Source of the DNA: Dyadobacter psychrophilus
GTDB lineage: Bacteria > Bacteroidota > Bacteroidia > Cytophagales > Spirosomataceae
Assembly: GCF_900167945.1 (NCBI RefSeq)
Contig: NZ_FUZA01000001.1
Location: 1,116,001-1,180,000 of the forward strand
DNA: 64,000 bases
Direction: 5' to 3'
Made by a program: the position numbers and the translations under genes. Under the pieces are notes generated by a model, which was not told the DNA's origin, did not search any database, and saw nothing but the letters and a program-made list of their open reading frames with translations. Positions 52,045-61,534 of this stretch are shown piece after piece (position 1 is the first letter of the stretch; each line of letters starts with the position of its first letter).

Positions 52045-53136
52045 ATGAAGCAACCTTTGCAATTCTTTCTGGACCAGATTGAAAACCTTCAGTCCAATGG
52101 CGAACGTCACTTTCCCGCAGGAATTTTCCCGGCACACAGGGAAAACAAATGGATCGGTTACCATCGGCCCGACACGACGATTTTCTTCTCGGCCATTATC
52201 TGCTTTACATTACAGTCCATTGCAAAATATGCAGATGCGGATCAGCAAAAAATGATCAAGCAGATCTGCGATAATGTGATAAAAAACTATCCGGACTTCC
52301 AGAATAAAGACGGTCTTAAAACCTACAATTTCTGGAAAACAAAGCCATCCAGGCACTTTCCCAATGGCCATATTTTTCGGCGTTTCGAACATTTCAGAAT
52401 TCCCGACGATGTCGATGATACATCACTAATTTACCTTACAACCCAGCCCACAGAGACGGAACTTGCCTGGCTGAAAGATAAACTGATCCAGCATGCCAAT
52501 GGCGGTAACTCCCGCGTGCGCAATACATTTCCAGACTATAAAGATCTGTATGCATACTCCACCTGGTTTGGCAAGAAAATGTATGTCGAATTTGACGCTT
52601 GCGTGCTGAGCAACCTGATGTACTGCATTTACCATTATAATTTACCGCTGACTTATTACGACGAAGACACGTTATATTACATCAGGTCTATCATTGAAAC
52701 GGATCGCCACATAAAGGCCCCATTCAGGTCTGCACATCAATATCCGAGGACTCCACTTATTATTTATCACGTGACGCGATTGCTGGTTGCTTTCGAGCCT
52801 GCTCCGTTGCGGACGATCAGAGGCAGACTGATTGCTGATGCGAAAATGATGTTAAAAGCATCCAAACATCCAATGGACAAGGTGATAATCGCATCTTCGC
52901 TGATACGATTAGGGGTCCTAACGGAACGGATACCCGTCGAAAATTTCACGAAAAAGGACTTTCAGGGTTTTTATTTCTTCATAGCCGGTCTGCTCACTTC
53001 CTATGAGAACCCGTTACTTTACAAATTAGCAATCAGCCCGTTATTCCATATGCGTTGGATTTGCGAGGCGCATTGCTGGACCCTTTTGGCAGAATATGAG
53101 ACCCTCTGGAACAACGCTGAGCAAAATCAACGTTAA
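52045..53136 (+). CDS. conserved protein of unknown function, probable alpha/alpha helical fold
   Basis: Soluble protein of 363 residues with no signal peptide. It contains FRIPDDVDDTSLIYLTTQP near residue 115-133, a Pro-Asp-Asp-x-Asp-Asp-Thr stretch, then long amphipathic helices (WLKDKLIQHANGG, FDACVLSNLMYCIYHYN). The DDVDDT stretch in a helical protein resembles active-site segments of alpha/alpha-toroid enzymes such as terpene cyclases or squalene-hopene cyclase relatives, but I cannot assign it. It starts 81 bases after the nfu gene and ends 26 bases before the reductase gene, so it may be co-transcribed with the latter. Confidence 0.75.
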   Translation: MKQPLQFFLDQIENLQSNGERHFPAGIFPAHRENKWIGYHRPDTTIFFSAIICFTLQSIAKYADADQQKMIKQICDNVIKNYPDFQNKDGLKTYNFWKTKPSRHFPNGHIFRRFEHFRIPDDVDDTSLIYLTTQPTETELAWLKDKLIQHANGGNSRVRNTFPDYKDLYAYSTWFGKKMYVEFDACVLSNLMYCIYHYNLPLTYYDEDTLYYIRSIIETDRHIKAPFRSAHQYPRTPLIIYHVTRLLVAFEPAPLRTIRGRLIADAKMMLKASKHPMDKVIIASSLIRLGVLTERIPVENFTKKDFQGFYFFIAGLLTSYENPLLYKLAISPLFHMRWICEAHCWTLLAEYETLWNNAEQNQR

Positions 53137-53162
53137 GCTTTCATTCAATAATATATTTCCCA

Positions 53163-54209
53163 ATGTCCGAAGCCACAATTTCTTTGCAAGTAAAGCACAT
53201 TGTTGATGAGGCAGCTGATGCAAAGACATTTATTTTTGAAAGGACAAACAAGGAACCTTTCACATACAAAGCCGGGCAATTTCTCACATTTCTGATCCCC
53301 ATGCATGGCCATGAAACCAGGCGCTCCTACTCCATGAGCTCGGCGCCTGATGTGGATGAAAATCCGGCAATTACCGTAAAACGGGTGCCTAATGGCGAGA
53401 TTTCAAGATTCTGGATTGATCATGTGAAGGTGGGAGATCATTTTAATGTGTTGCCGCCATCGGGCCGGTTTGTGTTGGAAGATTCATTAGGCACGCCGCG
53501 CGACATTGTGCTTATTGCAGCAGGAAGCGGCATTACGCCTCTTTTTTCCATTTTAAAACAAACACTGGTCCGGGAAAAAGAAAGCAATATTACCCTGCTT
53601 TACGCGAGCCGAAATGCACGACATGCGCTCTTCCATAACCAAATTCAAAAGTGGCAGGAAAATTTCCCCGAACGCCTGAAAGTGGTTCACATTCACAGTC
53701 AGCCGCTGGACGACTGGAATGGGCTCCGGGGCCGGATTAACAATACGCGGTTGGAGCAATTGATCAATAAATCACTTCATTTTTTGCCCGCGAGTGCGCG
53801 ATTTTTTATTTGCGGCCCGTACGAATTAATGCGGTCGGTGGAGATCACCCTTCATTATATGGGATTTTCTTCTATGCAAATTCGGAAAGAGAACTTTGTC
53901 ATCCCTTCCCCGCCGCCGCCTCCGCCCGTTTCTTATCCACACGTGGTGAAGCTTAATTTCCGTGGCCAGATACATGACCTGTTTGTTCCGGCACACACAA
54001 CTATCCTGGATGCTGCGCTGGCTGCGGGCATCCACCTGCCATACAGTTGCAAGGGCGGACGATGTGCCACCTGCGCGGGCATATGCAGGAGTGGTGCGTT
54101 GCATATGAGCGTAAACGAAGTGCTTACCGACCGCGATTTGCAGGAAGGCTGGATACTTACGTGCTCGGCTTATGCTGATTCAGAGGACGTTTCGATCGAA
54201 ATAGTCTAG
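53163..54209 (+). CDS. PaaE-like ferredoxin-NADP reductase with C-terminal 2Fe-2S domain
   Basis: Electron-transfer flavoprotein of 348 residues. RRSYSMSSAP near 53-62 binds FAD, IAAGSGITPLFSILKQTL is the NAD(P)-binding start, and a plant-type [2Fe-2S] domain at about 260-348 has cysteines in PYSCKGGRCATCAGIC with the fourth in ILTCSAY. This order (FAD, NAD, ferredoxin) matches PaaE/HmpX-type reductases. A proline run PSPPPPPPVSYP joins the domains. No oxygenase partner is nearby; the unknown protein upstream could be one, which is inference. Confidence 0.92.
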   Translation: MSEATISLQVKHIVDEAADAKTFIFERTNKEPFTYKAGQFLTFLIPMHGHETRRSYSMSSAPDVDENPAITVKRVPNGEISRFWIDHVKVGDHFNVLPPSGRFVLEDSLGTPRDIVLIAAGSGITPLFSILKQTLVREKESNITLLYASRNARHALFHNQIQKWQENFPERLKVVHIHSQPLDDWNGLRGRINNTRLEQLINKSLHFLPASARFFICGPYELMRSVEITLHYMGFSSMQIRKENFVIPSPPPPPPVSYPHVVKLNFRGQIHDLFVPAHTTILDAALAAGIHLPYSCKGGRCATCAGICRSGALHMSVNEVLTDRDLQEGWILTCSAYADSEDVSIEIV

Positions 54210-54222
54210 CCCCGACAAGTAA

Positions 54223-54254
54223 AAAGCGCACGAATGTGACTTCGTACGCTTTAT
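54223..54254 (+). terminator. terminator after the reductase gene
   Basis: AAAGCG-C-ACGAA at 54223-54234 pairs with TTCGT-A-CGCTTT at 54241-54252 with one mismatch and a six-base loop, 13 bases past the stop. Confidence 0.7.
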
Positions 54255-54656
54255 TATGGATTTAGGATTAGCAGAAAAATGGGTAGTAATTCTGGAAAAG
54301 GTTAAAGGTTAGGTTCTTTCAAGTGTTAAGGACGAGGAACGTAGAATAATATTTTAATTGAGATCTTCTTGACAAAATTAATTGTAAAATTGGTTAATCC
54401 AATCAAAATTCAAAAAAGTGTTCGAGCACACAGATAAAAATACGATTCGGGATCGTACCCGGACAGTTCTAGTGAACTGGATTTTTATAAGGTAAAACTA
54501 AATTCATTTTGGGAGAATCTCAAATTTATTATAATAAAAATTTGAAAAGTATTGTGTCACATGCATTAGTTTATCCTAAACCGTATATCCTTCAAATAAA
54601 AATTTGATATTCGCCTTAGCAACCGAAAAAGGAAGAATACTGAATACCGAAAGAAA
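54255..54656. other. AT-rich gene-free stretch before the LacI-type regulator
   Basis: About 400 bases without a supported gene. It contains an 18-codon frame at 54256-54312 (MDLGLAEKWVVIL then EKVKG) that resembles the start of a short-chain dehydrogenase, and a small hairpin CAGTTC-TAGT-GAACTG near 54465-54480. The promoter of the regulator gene should lie at its right end. Confidence 0.4.
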
Positions 54657-55721
54657 GTGAAAAAGAGAATCGTCAGAATTAAAGATATAGCAGAAAAGGC
54701 CCAAACTTCGAAAGGAACTGTGGACCGGGTGTTGCATAACCGTGGCAGGGTCGCCGACGATGTGCGAGAGCGCATTTTAAGCATTATTAAGGAGCTCAAT
54801 TACGAACCTAACTTTATCGCACAGTCGTTAAAATCGCAAAGGACGTATAATCTGGCCGTGCTTATCCCTGATCCGGATGCGGATTCTTACTGGGAAGCCC
54901 CAAAAATCGGACTCGAAAAGGCTGAAAAAGAGTTGCGGCAGTATGGCGTTTATATTAGTCTTTTCATTTTTAATTCACACGAAGAACAATCCTTTATTGC
55001 AAAAGCCAGGGAAGTGTCCAAAGAGCATCCGGACGGACTTTTGATCGCACCCGTTTTTTATAAGGAAGCACTGCCGTTTTTCGAGGAATGGGCAAGTTTG
55101 AACATTCCCTATGTGCTTTTTAACACACAAATTGAACACGTCAACCCGCTTTGTTACATTGGACAGGACTCCTACCGGAGCGGCTCGCTGGCGGCCAAAA
55201 TCCTGAGTTTTGGCTTGCAGTCTCCGGGAACCGTTTTGGTGGCGCACGTGAATGAAGATATTTCAAACTCCGCGCATTTAATTACAAAAGAGGCTGGTTT
55301 CAGGGATTATTTTGAATCAGATAAGCACGATTCCAAATTCAAGATTATCAGCAAGGAGATCAATTTCCCTGATGGCGAGACACTGGATGATCAATTGGAT
55401 GCCATATTAACAGAAGAGCCGCAGTTAAAAGCCATATATGTGACCAATTCAAAGGCATTTGAAGTGGCCTCTTATTTGGAAAAAAAAGCTTTGAAGCACA
55501 TTAAGCTGGTTGGATACGATCTTTTGACGCCTAACCTGAATTATCTGGAAAAAGAGATTATCAATTTCCTGATCAATCAAAACCCATTAGGACAGGGTTA
55601 CTGGGGAATTCACCAGCTGGCCAACTTCCTGGTATTCAAGAAAGACATCCAACCAATCAAATTTTTGCCGTTAGACATTATTACCAAGGAAAACCTGGAC
55701 TATTATCTGGATCCACAATGA
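54657..55721 (+). CDS. LacI/GalR-type transcriptional regulator
   Basis: Regulator of 354 residues starting at a GTG. The N-terminal helix-turn-helix (VRIKDIAEKAQTSKGTVDRVLHNRGRV) and hinge (INYEPN-like NYEPNFIAQSLKSQ) are LacI type, and residues 60-354 form a periplasmic-binding-protein fold that should bind a sugar. It is of the CcpA-like Bacteroidota branch that reads SKGTVDRVLHNRG in the recognition helix. No sugar operon is adjacent; the FGGY kinase at 41905 is far away. It converges on the M1 aminopeptidase gene with a 21-base gap. Confidence 0.9.
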   Translation: MKKRIVRIKDIAEKAQTSKGTVDRVLHNRGRVADDVRERILSIIKELNYEPNFIAQSLKSQRTYNLAVLIPDPDADSYWEAPKIGLEKAEKELRQYGVYISLFIFNSHEEQSFIAKAREVSKEHPDGLLIAPVFYKEALPFFEEWASLNIPYVLFNTQIEHVNPLCYIGQDSYRSGSLAAKILSFGLQSPGTVLVAHVNEDISNSAHLITKEAGFRDYFESDKHDSKFKIISKEINFPDGETLDDQLDAILTEEPQLKAIYVTNSKAFEVASYLEKKALKHIKLVGYDLLTPNLNYLEKEIINFLINQNPLGQGYWGIHQLANFLVFKKDIQPIKFLPLDIITKENLDYYLDPQ

Positions 55722-55742
55722 TTTGTATGCGCCTAATGTCGC

Positions 55743-58355
55743 CTACAAATCGCCAAACTGGCTGTACATTTCTTTCAGCTTAGGCTCTGTTTCCTTTGCA
55801 CGAATGTCTTTCCGCAAAGCCACCACGCCTTGAATGTCGGTCAACAGACCCAAAGCCTGAAATGCGCCAAACCGGACGAAATAGGAAGGATTATCACGCG
55901 CCAGGCCTTCGAGGACCGGAATACTTTTCCGCTGCACATCCTGCTTGGATTTGATCAGATATTTCCCGAACACCTGTAAGAAATTATATTTCTCAGTCGG
56001 TTTCATGGATTTCATTTTTTCCAGGAACCAATCAAACCGTTCTGGCTGCGCAAGGCCTGCGTAATAATTACCTACCGAAGTTACGATGGCGTCGTTGGGG
56101 CTGTTTTCAAACTGTGCCGCTATTTCATTCGCATCCGTAGGTTGTCCCATCAGATATTTCTCGATCGCAACAGAAACGACCTGATAAGAACTGTCGCTCA
56201 ATGCTTCCCTGAAAATAGAATCGCTGTTGTTATCACCGAAAGACGCTAATGTGATCATGGCCTCCGAGCGCACCTGCGGATGCGCGTCCATTCGGGCAGC
56301 ACTTTGTATGGTCTTTTCAATGTCAGCAAAGCCATTTCCATCATATTCAGCAAAGTTGCTGATCGCCATCTGACGGAATTTCCAGAATGGATCGGTCATT
56401 GCTTTTACGAGAATGGCACGGGCGAGTGTATCTGTAAGACTTCCTTCCAAAGACGCCAATGCCTCGTATTTATGCAGAAAACGGTCGCTGTTCACATATT
56501 GGAACTCCATTTCACGCCGGTTCTTTTCGTGCTCGACAACGCCTAATAACTGCGCATCTGCGTCAAAAACAACCAGATCGGGCTTTTTCGCTGCTGGAAA
56601 TTCAAGCGTTTGAGTTGCTTTGTCGACCACGACGTTATACTGGTTTTTCTTGCCGCTTACCCACACATCCACTTTTAAAGGAAGGCGGTAAACTGTCGTA
56701 GCAAGTGTATCCTGTGTTTGTTTCAGTTTTAAAAGCACTTTTCCAGCTGTGTATTCCTGCTGAATCCTAATGGTAGGATGCCCCGGACGCTGGAACCATT
56801 GATCAAAAAACCAGTTCAGATCTTCGCCGGTCACTTTTTCAAAAGACATTCTCAAATCATCAATCTCGGCGGTGCCGAAAGCATGTGTTTTAAGGTAATT
56901 TTGAAGCGAGGCAAAAAACGCATCGTCACCCACGTAATTTCTAAGCATATGCAGGATACGGCCGCCCTTTGCATAGGAATGGCTGTCAAACATATTTTCG
57001 CGGTCCTTATAAAAATAGCGGATCATCGGCACCTGCTTCGTTTCAGATTCGGCCAGGTAAGCCTTCATCTCCTGCAAATTCTGCCAGTCGGCTTCATATT
57101 TCCCGTTATTATATTCACTCCACAGATACTCGGAATAATTCGCAAAAGACTCATTTAGTGGAAGTTGCCCCCATTCCTCAGCAGTCACATAGTCACCAAA
57201 CCAGTGATGCGCCAATTCATGTGCGATCACGGCGTCAGAATTGCCATCAACCAGCGAACGAGCATCATTCTGCACGCCTTCTTCGTGAACCGTGGCGGTC
57301 GTGTTTTCCATCGCGCCGGCTACAAAGTCCCTCACGGCGATCTGTGCATATTTTTCCCAGGGATATTCAACGCCGAAAACATTGGCAAAAAAGCCCATCA
57401 TTTCGGGCGTGCGACCAAAAATCGCGTGCGCATCCTGCCCATATTTTGGTTCAACGTAATAACTTAGCTCCAAGCCATTGGGCATCATATCTTTGGCCAC
57501 CACAAAATCACCCACCGCCATCATAGCCAGGTAAGGTGCATGCGGAAGCGATTGTTTCCAATGATCCGTCCGGGTTCCTTTTTTACCTTCATTCTGCGCA
57601 ACCAGCAAACCATTCGACAAAGTTTTATAAGTGCTGTCGACCGTAATGTAAATGTCCTGGGTGAACTTTTGGTTAGGCGCATCAATGGTCGGGAACCAGC
57701 AGCTGCTTCCTTCGGTCTCTCCTTGTGTCCAGATCTGCTTTGGCTTGCCTTCATCCATTCCATCGGCATTGATGAAATAAAGGCCTTTTTCAGAAGCGCT
57801 GTCGCCGGGTTTGTCGCGTGGAACGTCGTTCGGGCGCGCTATGTAATCGATCTTGACAAAAACTGTATCCTTTTTGGTATAACTCTGATCCAGCTTAATG
57901 AGCAATTTCCGCTTATCGTAAGTGTATTCGAGCTTTTTTTTGATTTTACCCTGAATCTCCTCCGTGGACAGCGTACCATAATCACCCACTGTGTCCATTA
58001 GTGAAATGCTTTTGATATCAAAACCCTTAGCATCCAGTTCCAATGTATTTTGGGGATAAAAATGAGGTTTGAACATCAAAACCGCCGATGCGGGGACCTG
58101 TTGCTTTTCCCAATCAAATGCTACATCGAGACGCGTGTAAAGAATGTCACTTTTGCGTGGCCGTTCGGGGCGGTAAGGACCTTGCTTGGAAACGGTTCCC
58201 GGATTTCTTCTTCTCAATGTATCAGCAACTTCCGAAGCATAGGAAGGAACTGAAAGCAATAAAAAAGCTGCGTAGCATATATAGATCAAACGGCTCAAAA
58301 AAAGCCCGGTATGGTGGCCGTTTTTTTTCAAATTGATTGTGTGGAAGTAAGTCAA
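55743..58355 (-). CDS. M1-family metallo-aminopeptidase, exported
   Basis: Zinc aminopeptidase of 870 residues. The substrate-recognition motif GAMEN is near residue 343 and HELAHHWFGD near 377 gives the HExxH zinc site with the distal Glu in LNESFANYSEYLW. The N-terminal hydrophobic stretch (SRLIYICYAAFLLLSVPSYA) is a signal peptide, so it should act in the periplasm. The last third is armadillo/HEAT-like repeats. Starts are both TTG: 58355 as given, or 58331 which gives KKNGHH at the front. It is closed by converging transcription from the LacI-type gene. Confidence 0.92.
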   Translation of the reverse strand: MTYFHTINLKKNGHHTGLFLSRLIYICYAAFLLLSVPSYASEVADTLRRRNPGTVSKQGPYRPERPRKSDILYTRLDVAFDWEKQQVPASAVLMFKPHFYPQNTLELDAKGFDIKSISLMDTVGDYGTLSTEEIQGKIKKKLEYTYDKRKLLIKLDQSYTKKDTVFVKIDYIARPNDVPRDKPGDSASEKGLYFINADGMDEGKPKQIWTQGETEGSSCWFPTIDAPNQKFTQDIYITVDSTYKTLSNGLLVAQNEGKKGTRTDHWKQSLPHAPYLAMMAVGDFVVAKDMMPNGLELSYYVEPKYGQDAHAIFGRTPEMMGFFANVFGVEYPWEKYAQIAVRDFVAGAMENTTATVHEEGVQNDARSLVDGNSDAVIAHELAHHWFGDYVTAEEWGQLPLNESFANYSEYLWSEYNNGKYEADWQNLQEMKAYLAESETKQVPMIRYFYKDRENMFDSHSYAKGGRILHMLRNYVGDDAFFASLQNYLKTHAFGTAEIDDLRMSFEKVTGEDLNWFFDQWFQRPGHPTIRIQQEYTAGKVLLKLKQTQDTLATTVYRLPLKVDVWVSGKKNQYNVVVDKATQTLEFPAAKKPDLVVFDADAQLLGVVEHEKNRREMEFQYVNSDRFLHKYEALASLEGSLTDTLARAILVKAMTDPFWKFRQMAISNFAEYDGNGFADIEKTIQSAARMDAHPQVRSEAMITLASFGDNNSDSIFREALSDSSYQVVSVAIEKYLMGQPTDANEIAAQFENSPNDAIVTSVGNYYAGLAQPERFDWFLEKMKSMKPTEKYNFLQVFGKYLIKSKQDVQRKSIPVLEGLARDNPSYFVRFGAFQALGLLTDIQGVVALRKDIRAKETEPKLKEMYSQFGDL

Positions 58356-58393
58356 AGTGATTCGGTTAGTATTTTGTTCTTCTCATTTAAATA

Positions 58394-59620
58394 TCAGGTT
58401 GGCAGGATTTGCCCTGCCTCGGCCGCTCTCCTTGCCGGAATGTAAGACACCAGCATTGTTATGATAACGACAATAATGCCAGTATAGAGTATATCTTCCC
58501 ATATTAATTTGACCGGATAAGCATCCACCAGTGAAGTTGCCATGCCCATGGAAACCAGTCCGTATTTCAACTGCAGCAAGCATAATGCAATGCCTGCTCC
58601 TAGTCCGAATATTGCTCCTGACAACGCCACAATGGCACCTTCAGTCAGGAAAATCCTTCTGATCAATCCCGGCGTCGCCCCCAGCGCGTAAAGCATGGAA
58701 ACATCCTTCTTTTTCTCGATCGCAAGCATGCTCAGCGAGAAGAAAATGTTAATTGCAGCTACTAAAATAATGAATGACAAGGTTATAGCCACAAAAAGTT
58801 TTTCCAAACGGATCGCACGGAGCAGGTCGGAGTTGAGCGAATCCCTGTCTCTCACCACAAATCTGCTTCCAATTTTTTCGGCAATTGCCTTGCTGACTTT
58901 CCCTTCACTAAATCCAGGTTTAATCTGCACTTCCAGCGATGACCTTTCGCCTTTGTAGTCCATCAGGCCTTCCACGAGCGTTATTGGGGCGATCACATAA
59001 TCGTCGTAACGCGTTTCTATAAAAAATATGCCGCCAGGCCTGAGCGACAAGTGATTAAATGCTTCCGCAGAAGTGAGATTCAAAGTTTTTGTACCTGTTT
59101 TGGGATACATTAATTGCAAAGGTGTAATAATGTCATCCAAAGAAATAGACAATGCATTCCGCACGCCCTCCGCTATGATACCATAAGGTGTCCCGCCTTT
59201 ACCGTAAAGTTGCAGTGAGCCTTCGATAACAGCCGTATCGAGTTGTCCCTGGCGCTCGAATGTGCTGTCCACACCTTTCAACCGAATGATAATCTGTTGA
59301 TTACCATACTGGGCTAGTGCATTATCTTCCACGACCTGCGTGACCAGCTTTACACCTTCCACAGATTTAACTTTCTCAAGGAATGAATTGTCAACTTTAA
59401 ACCGTTTCCCTTCCGTCGGCGTGACTTTAATATCTGCGTCGAAAGTCTTGAAAATTTTACGGTTAAGATCTTCCATTCCGTTGAAAACGGAGAGCACCAC
59501 CACCATCGCCATGGTTCCCACGGCCACACCGGCCATAGCAATGCGGGCTATGACGCTAATAAAGCTGCGTTTGTTGCGTGAAAAGAAATAGCGGACAGCG
59601 ATCCGGTACGAAAGATCCAT
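58394..59620 (-). CDS. LolE/FtsX-type lipoprotein-releasing permease
   Basis: Inner-membrane permease of 408 residues with four spans (near 22-47, 279-300, 328-350, 370-400). The start MDLSYRIAVRYFFSRNKRSFISVIARIAMAGVAVGT and the block EKKKDVSMLYALGATPGLIRRIF are of the LolC/LolE family, which frees lipoproteins from the inner membrane together with LolD. No ATPase is beside it. It follows rbfA by 16 bases on the same strand, the usual order in Bacteroidota. Confidence 0.92.
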   Translation of the reverse strand: MDLSYRIAVRYFFSRNKRSFISVIARIAMAGVAVGTMAMVVVLSVFNGMEDLNRKIFKTFDADIKVTPTEGKRFKVDNSFLEKVKSVEGVKLVTQVVEDNALAQYGNQQIIIRLKGVDSTFERQGQLDTAVIEGSLQLYGKGGTPYGIIAEGVRNALSISLDDIITPLQLMYPKTGTKTLNLTSAEAFNHLSLRPGGIFFIETRYDDYVIAPITLVEGLMDYKGERSSLEVQIKPGFSEGKVSKAIAEKIGSRFVVRDRDSLNSDLLRAIRLEKLFVAITLSFIILVAAINIFFSLSMLAIEKKKDVSMLYALGATPGLIRRIFLTEGAIVALSGAIFGLGAGIALCLLQLKYGLVSMGMATSLVDAYPVKLIWEDILYTGIIVVIITMLVSYIPARRAAEAGQILPT

Positions 59621-59636
59621 TTGGTATGCGCTTTAA

Positions 59637-60020
59637 TCAATTGGATTCTTCTTCCTCGTCCGGCTGGGCTGGTGGGATAACAAGATCCGAAAAAAGCAGA
59701 TCCATTTTGGCCGCATACTCGGCAGTATCGTCCATATAAAATTGTAAATGAGGAACAATCCGCAGCTGGTGACGCACCCTTTCTGCCAGTTTCTGGCGAA
59801 AGAACCGGGTGTTTTCCTGAATTGTTTCCAGCAAAATGGATTTATTTTTATCAGGCAAAAAGCTCAGATATGCTCTTGCAATGCTAAGGTCAGGCGTAAC
59901 ACGAACGGCCGTAATGGTAACAAAAGAGCCATTCGTTAAATGATGTGCGTCCTTTTGAAATATCTCCCCAAGATCCTTCTGAATCTGCCTCCCTACTTTT
60001 TGTTGTCTTTTAGATTCCAT
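59637..60020 (-). CDS. rbfA: ribosome-binding factor A
   Basis: Assembly factor of 127 residues that binds the 30S subunit near helix 1 of 16S rRNA. KRQQKVGRQIQKDLGEIFQ and VTITAVRVTPDLSIARAYLSFLP are the KH-like family blocks, and VPHLQFYMDDTAEYAAKMD ends the core. The first residues follow a minus-strand TACTTTTG that resembles a -7 element only five bases before the ATG. Confidence 0.95.
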   Translation of the reverse strand: MESKRQQKVGRQIQKDLGEIFQKDAHHLTNGSFVTITAVRVTPDLSIARAYLSFLPDKNKSILLETIQENTRFFRQKLAERVRHQLRIVPHLQFYMDDTAEYAAKMDLLFSDLVIPPAQPDEEEESN

Positions 60021-60121
60021 GTTTCAAAAGTACAAATATCCGGACTTATTTTGTTTTTGTAGAATGCGGAGTTGTAATTTCGTGAAAGTTATTCTGATAA
60101 GATATATAATCCGCATACTTC

Positions 60122-61534
60122 TTGTTAAGTTTTTTTCGCGTCAACGCACGGTATCAGACGATTAGTCTGGTAGTATTTTTCTTACTGCTCCGCCTTCCAT
60201 TTTTCCTGGGTGGTGCGCCGCTGCTTATCCCTGAACTGAGCTGGATGCTGGTAGGCGAGCAAATGGGCCGCGGCTTTATGCTATACCGGGATGTTTGGGA
60301 TAATGTGAGCCCTTTTTCGGGCCTTACTTACTGGCTTATCGACACACTTTTCGGGCGCGAACAGTGGATTTATCAGCTCGCAGCCATTACTGTTTCCATT
60401 GTCCAGATTCTCTATTTTAACTACGTAATACACTCAAGGGAAGTTTTTCCGGAGCGCACATTCCTGCCAGGCGCGCTATATGCGCTGTTTTTGAACATTT
60501 CTTTCGACATGGGCACATTGTCGCCCATGCTGATGGCCAACACATTCCTTCTTTTTGCATTTGGTGCCATTGTCAAAATCCTGGTAAGGCGGGAAGTGAC
60601 GCCGCAGGTTTTTGAAATGGGGCTTTATATTGGGATAGCAACATTATTTTATCTGCCAGCTTCATTGTTTATGATCTGGGGATTTCTGGCTTTACTATTC
60701 TACACCGGTTCCACGGTGCGGCACCATTTGCTGGGGATATTCGGGTCCGTTTTCCCTTTGTTGATGGTCGTGCTGTTCTTTTACATGAACAATGGCATTG
60801 AAAGCCTTAACAGAAACTTGCTAACCTCTGTTTTTCAGGTAAAACAATATAATCTCAATGATTTTGCCTCGCTGATCGCTTCCCTGTTGCTGCCGCTGGG
60901 CTTCGGTGTGATGGGTTTTATGCGGATCTTCACCACATTGCGCTTTGTGAATTACCAAACACGGATCCAGCAGGTGATGGCCCTATGGTTCATTATCGCG
61001 GTGTTTACTATTCCGCTGATGCAATTCATGGCTCCCATGCAGTTTGTCATTTTCATCCCGCCTGCCGCATTTTTCGCAACGCATTATTTTCAGAGCTTCA
61101 AAAAGAAAAGTTGGGCGGATGAACTGCAATTTATCACCATGGGCACCGTGATCCTATTGATTCAATATCAGGGATTACGCGGCATTATACCCGGACTTTC
61201 CATGGGTAAGCTGGAAAATTTACGCGCAAGGCAGGCTGAACTTCCCGAACAGATACAAAAGAAACGCGTACTGGTGCTGGGGCAGCATTCAGGGGAGTAT
61301 ATCAATAACTATACGGCAACGCCTTATCTCAACTGGGAGCTCGCCAGCTACGATTTAAGGAACCTGGACAATTTCGACAGCGTGATCCATGTTTATGACA
61401 ATTTCAAAAAGGACCCACCCGACTATGTCATCGACAAAGTGAACATTATGCCGAAACTGCTCTATCGGGTTCCGGCATTGAGGCAACAATATGAATTAAG
61501 CCCCTGGAAAGGGATTTACCAGCGCAAAATTTAG
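60122..61534 (+). CDS. polytopic membrane protein of unknown function
   Basis: Protein of 470 residues with about 10-11 predicted spans (ISLVVFFLLLRLPFFLG, FLPGALYALFLNISF, HLLGIFGSVFPLLMVVLFFY, VMALWFIIAVFTIPLMQF). A soluble tail (RARQAELPEQIQ to the end) with KKRVLVLGQHSGEYINNYT follows. The layout resembles GT39-like or O-antigen-type membrane proteins of Bacteroidota, but no Asp/Glu motif of that family is clear. The only available start is TTG, as a stop in the same frame lies 13 bases upstream. It ends four bases into the convergent rpiB gene. Confidence 0.75.
   Translation: MLSFFRVNARYQTISLVVFFLLLRLPFFLGGAPLLIPELSWMLVGEQMGRGFMLYRDVWDNVSPFSGLTYWLIDTLFGREQWIYQLAAITVSIVQILYFNYVIHSREVFPERTFLPGALYALFLNISFDMGTLSPMLMANTFLLFAFGAIVKILVRREVTPQVFEMGLYIGIATLFYLPASLFMIWGFLALLFYTGSTVRHHLLGIFGSVFPLLMVVLFFYMNNGIESLNRNLLTSVFQVKQYNLNDFASLIASLLLPLGFGVMGFMRIFTTLRFVNYQTRIQQVMALWFIIAVFTIPLMQFMAPMQFVIFIPPAAFFATHYFQSFKKKSWADELQFITMGTVILLIQYQGLRGIIPGLSMGKLENLRARQAELPEQIQKKRVLVLGQHSGEYINNYTATPYLNWELASYDLRNLDNFDSVIHVYDNFKKDPPDYVIDKVNIMPKLLYRVPALRQQYELSPWKGIYQRKI

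Noticed and set aside
54223..54656. possible small RNA or riboswitch before the LacI-type gene
   Set aside because: Only short hairpins were found and no known riboswitch core could be recognised.
56969..57526. 185-codon plus-strand frame
   Set aside because: It is antisense to the M1 aminopeptidase zinc-site region and has low-complexity Ser/Arg/His composition.
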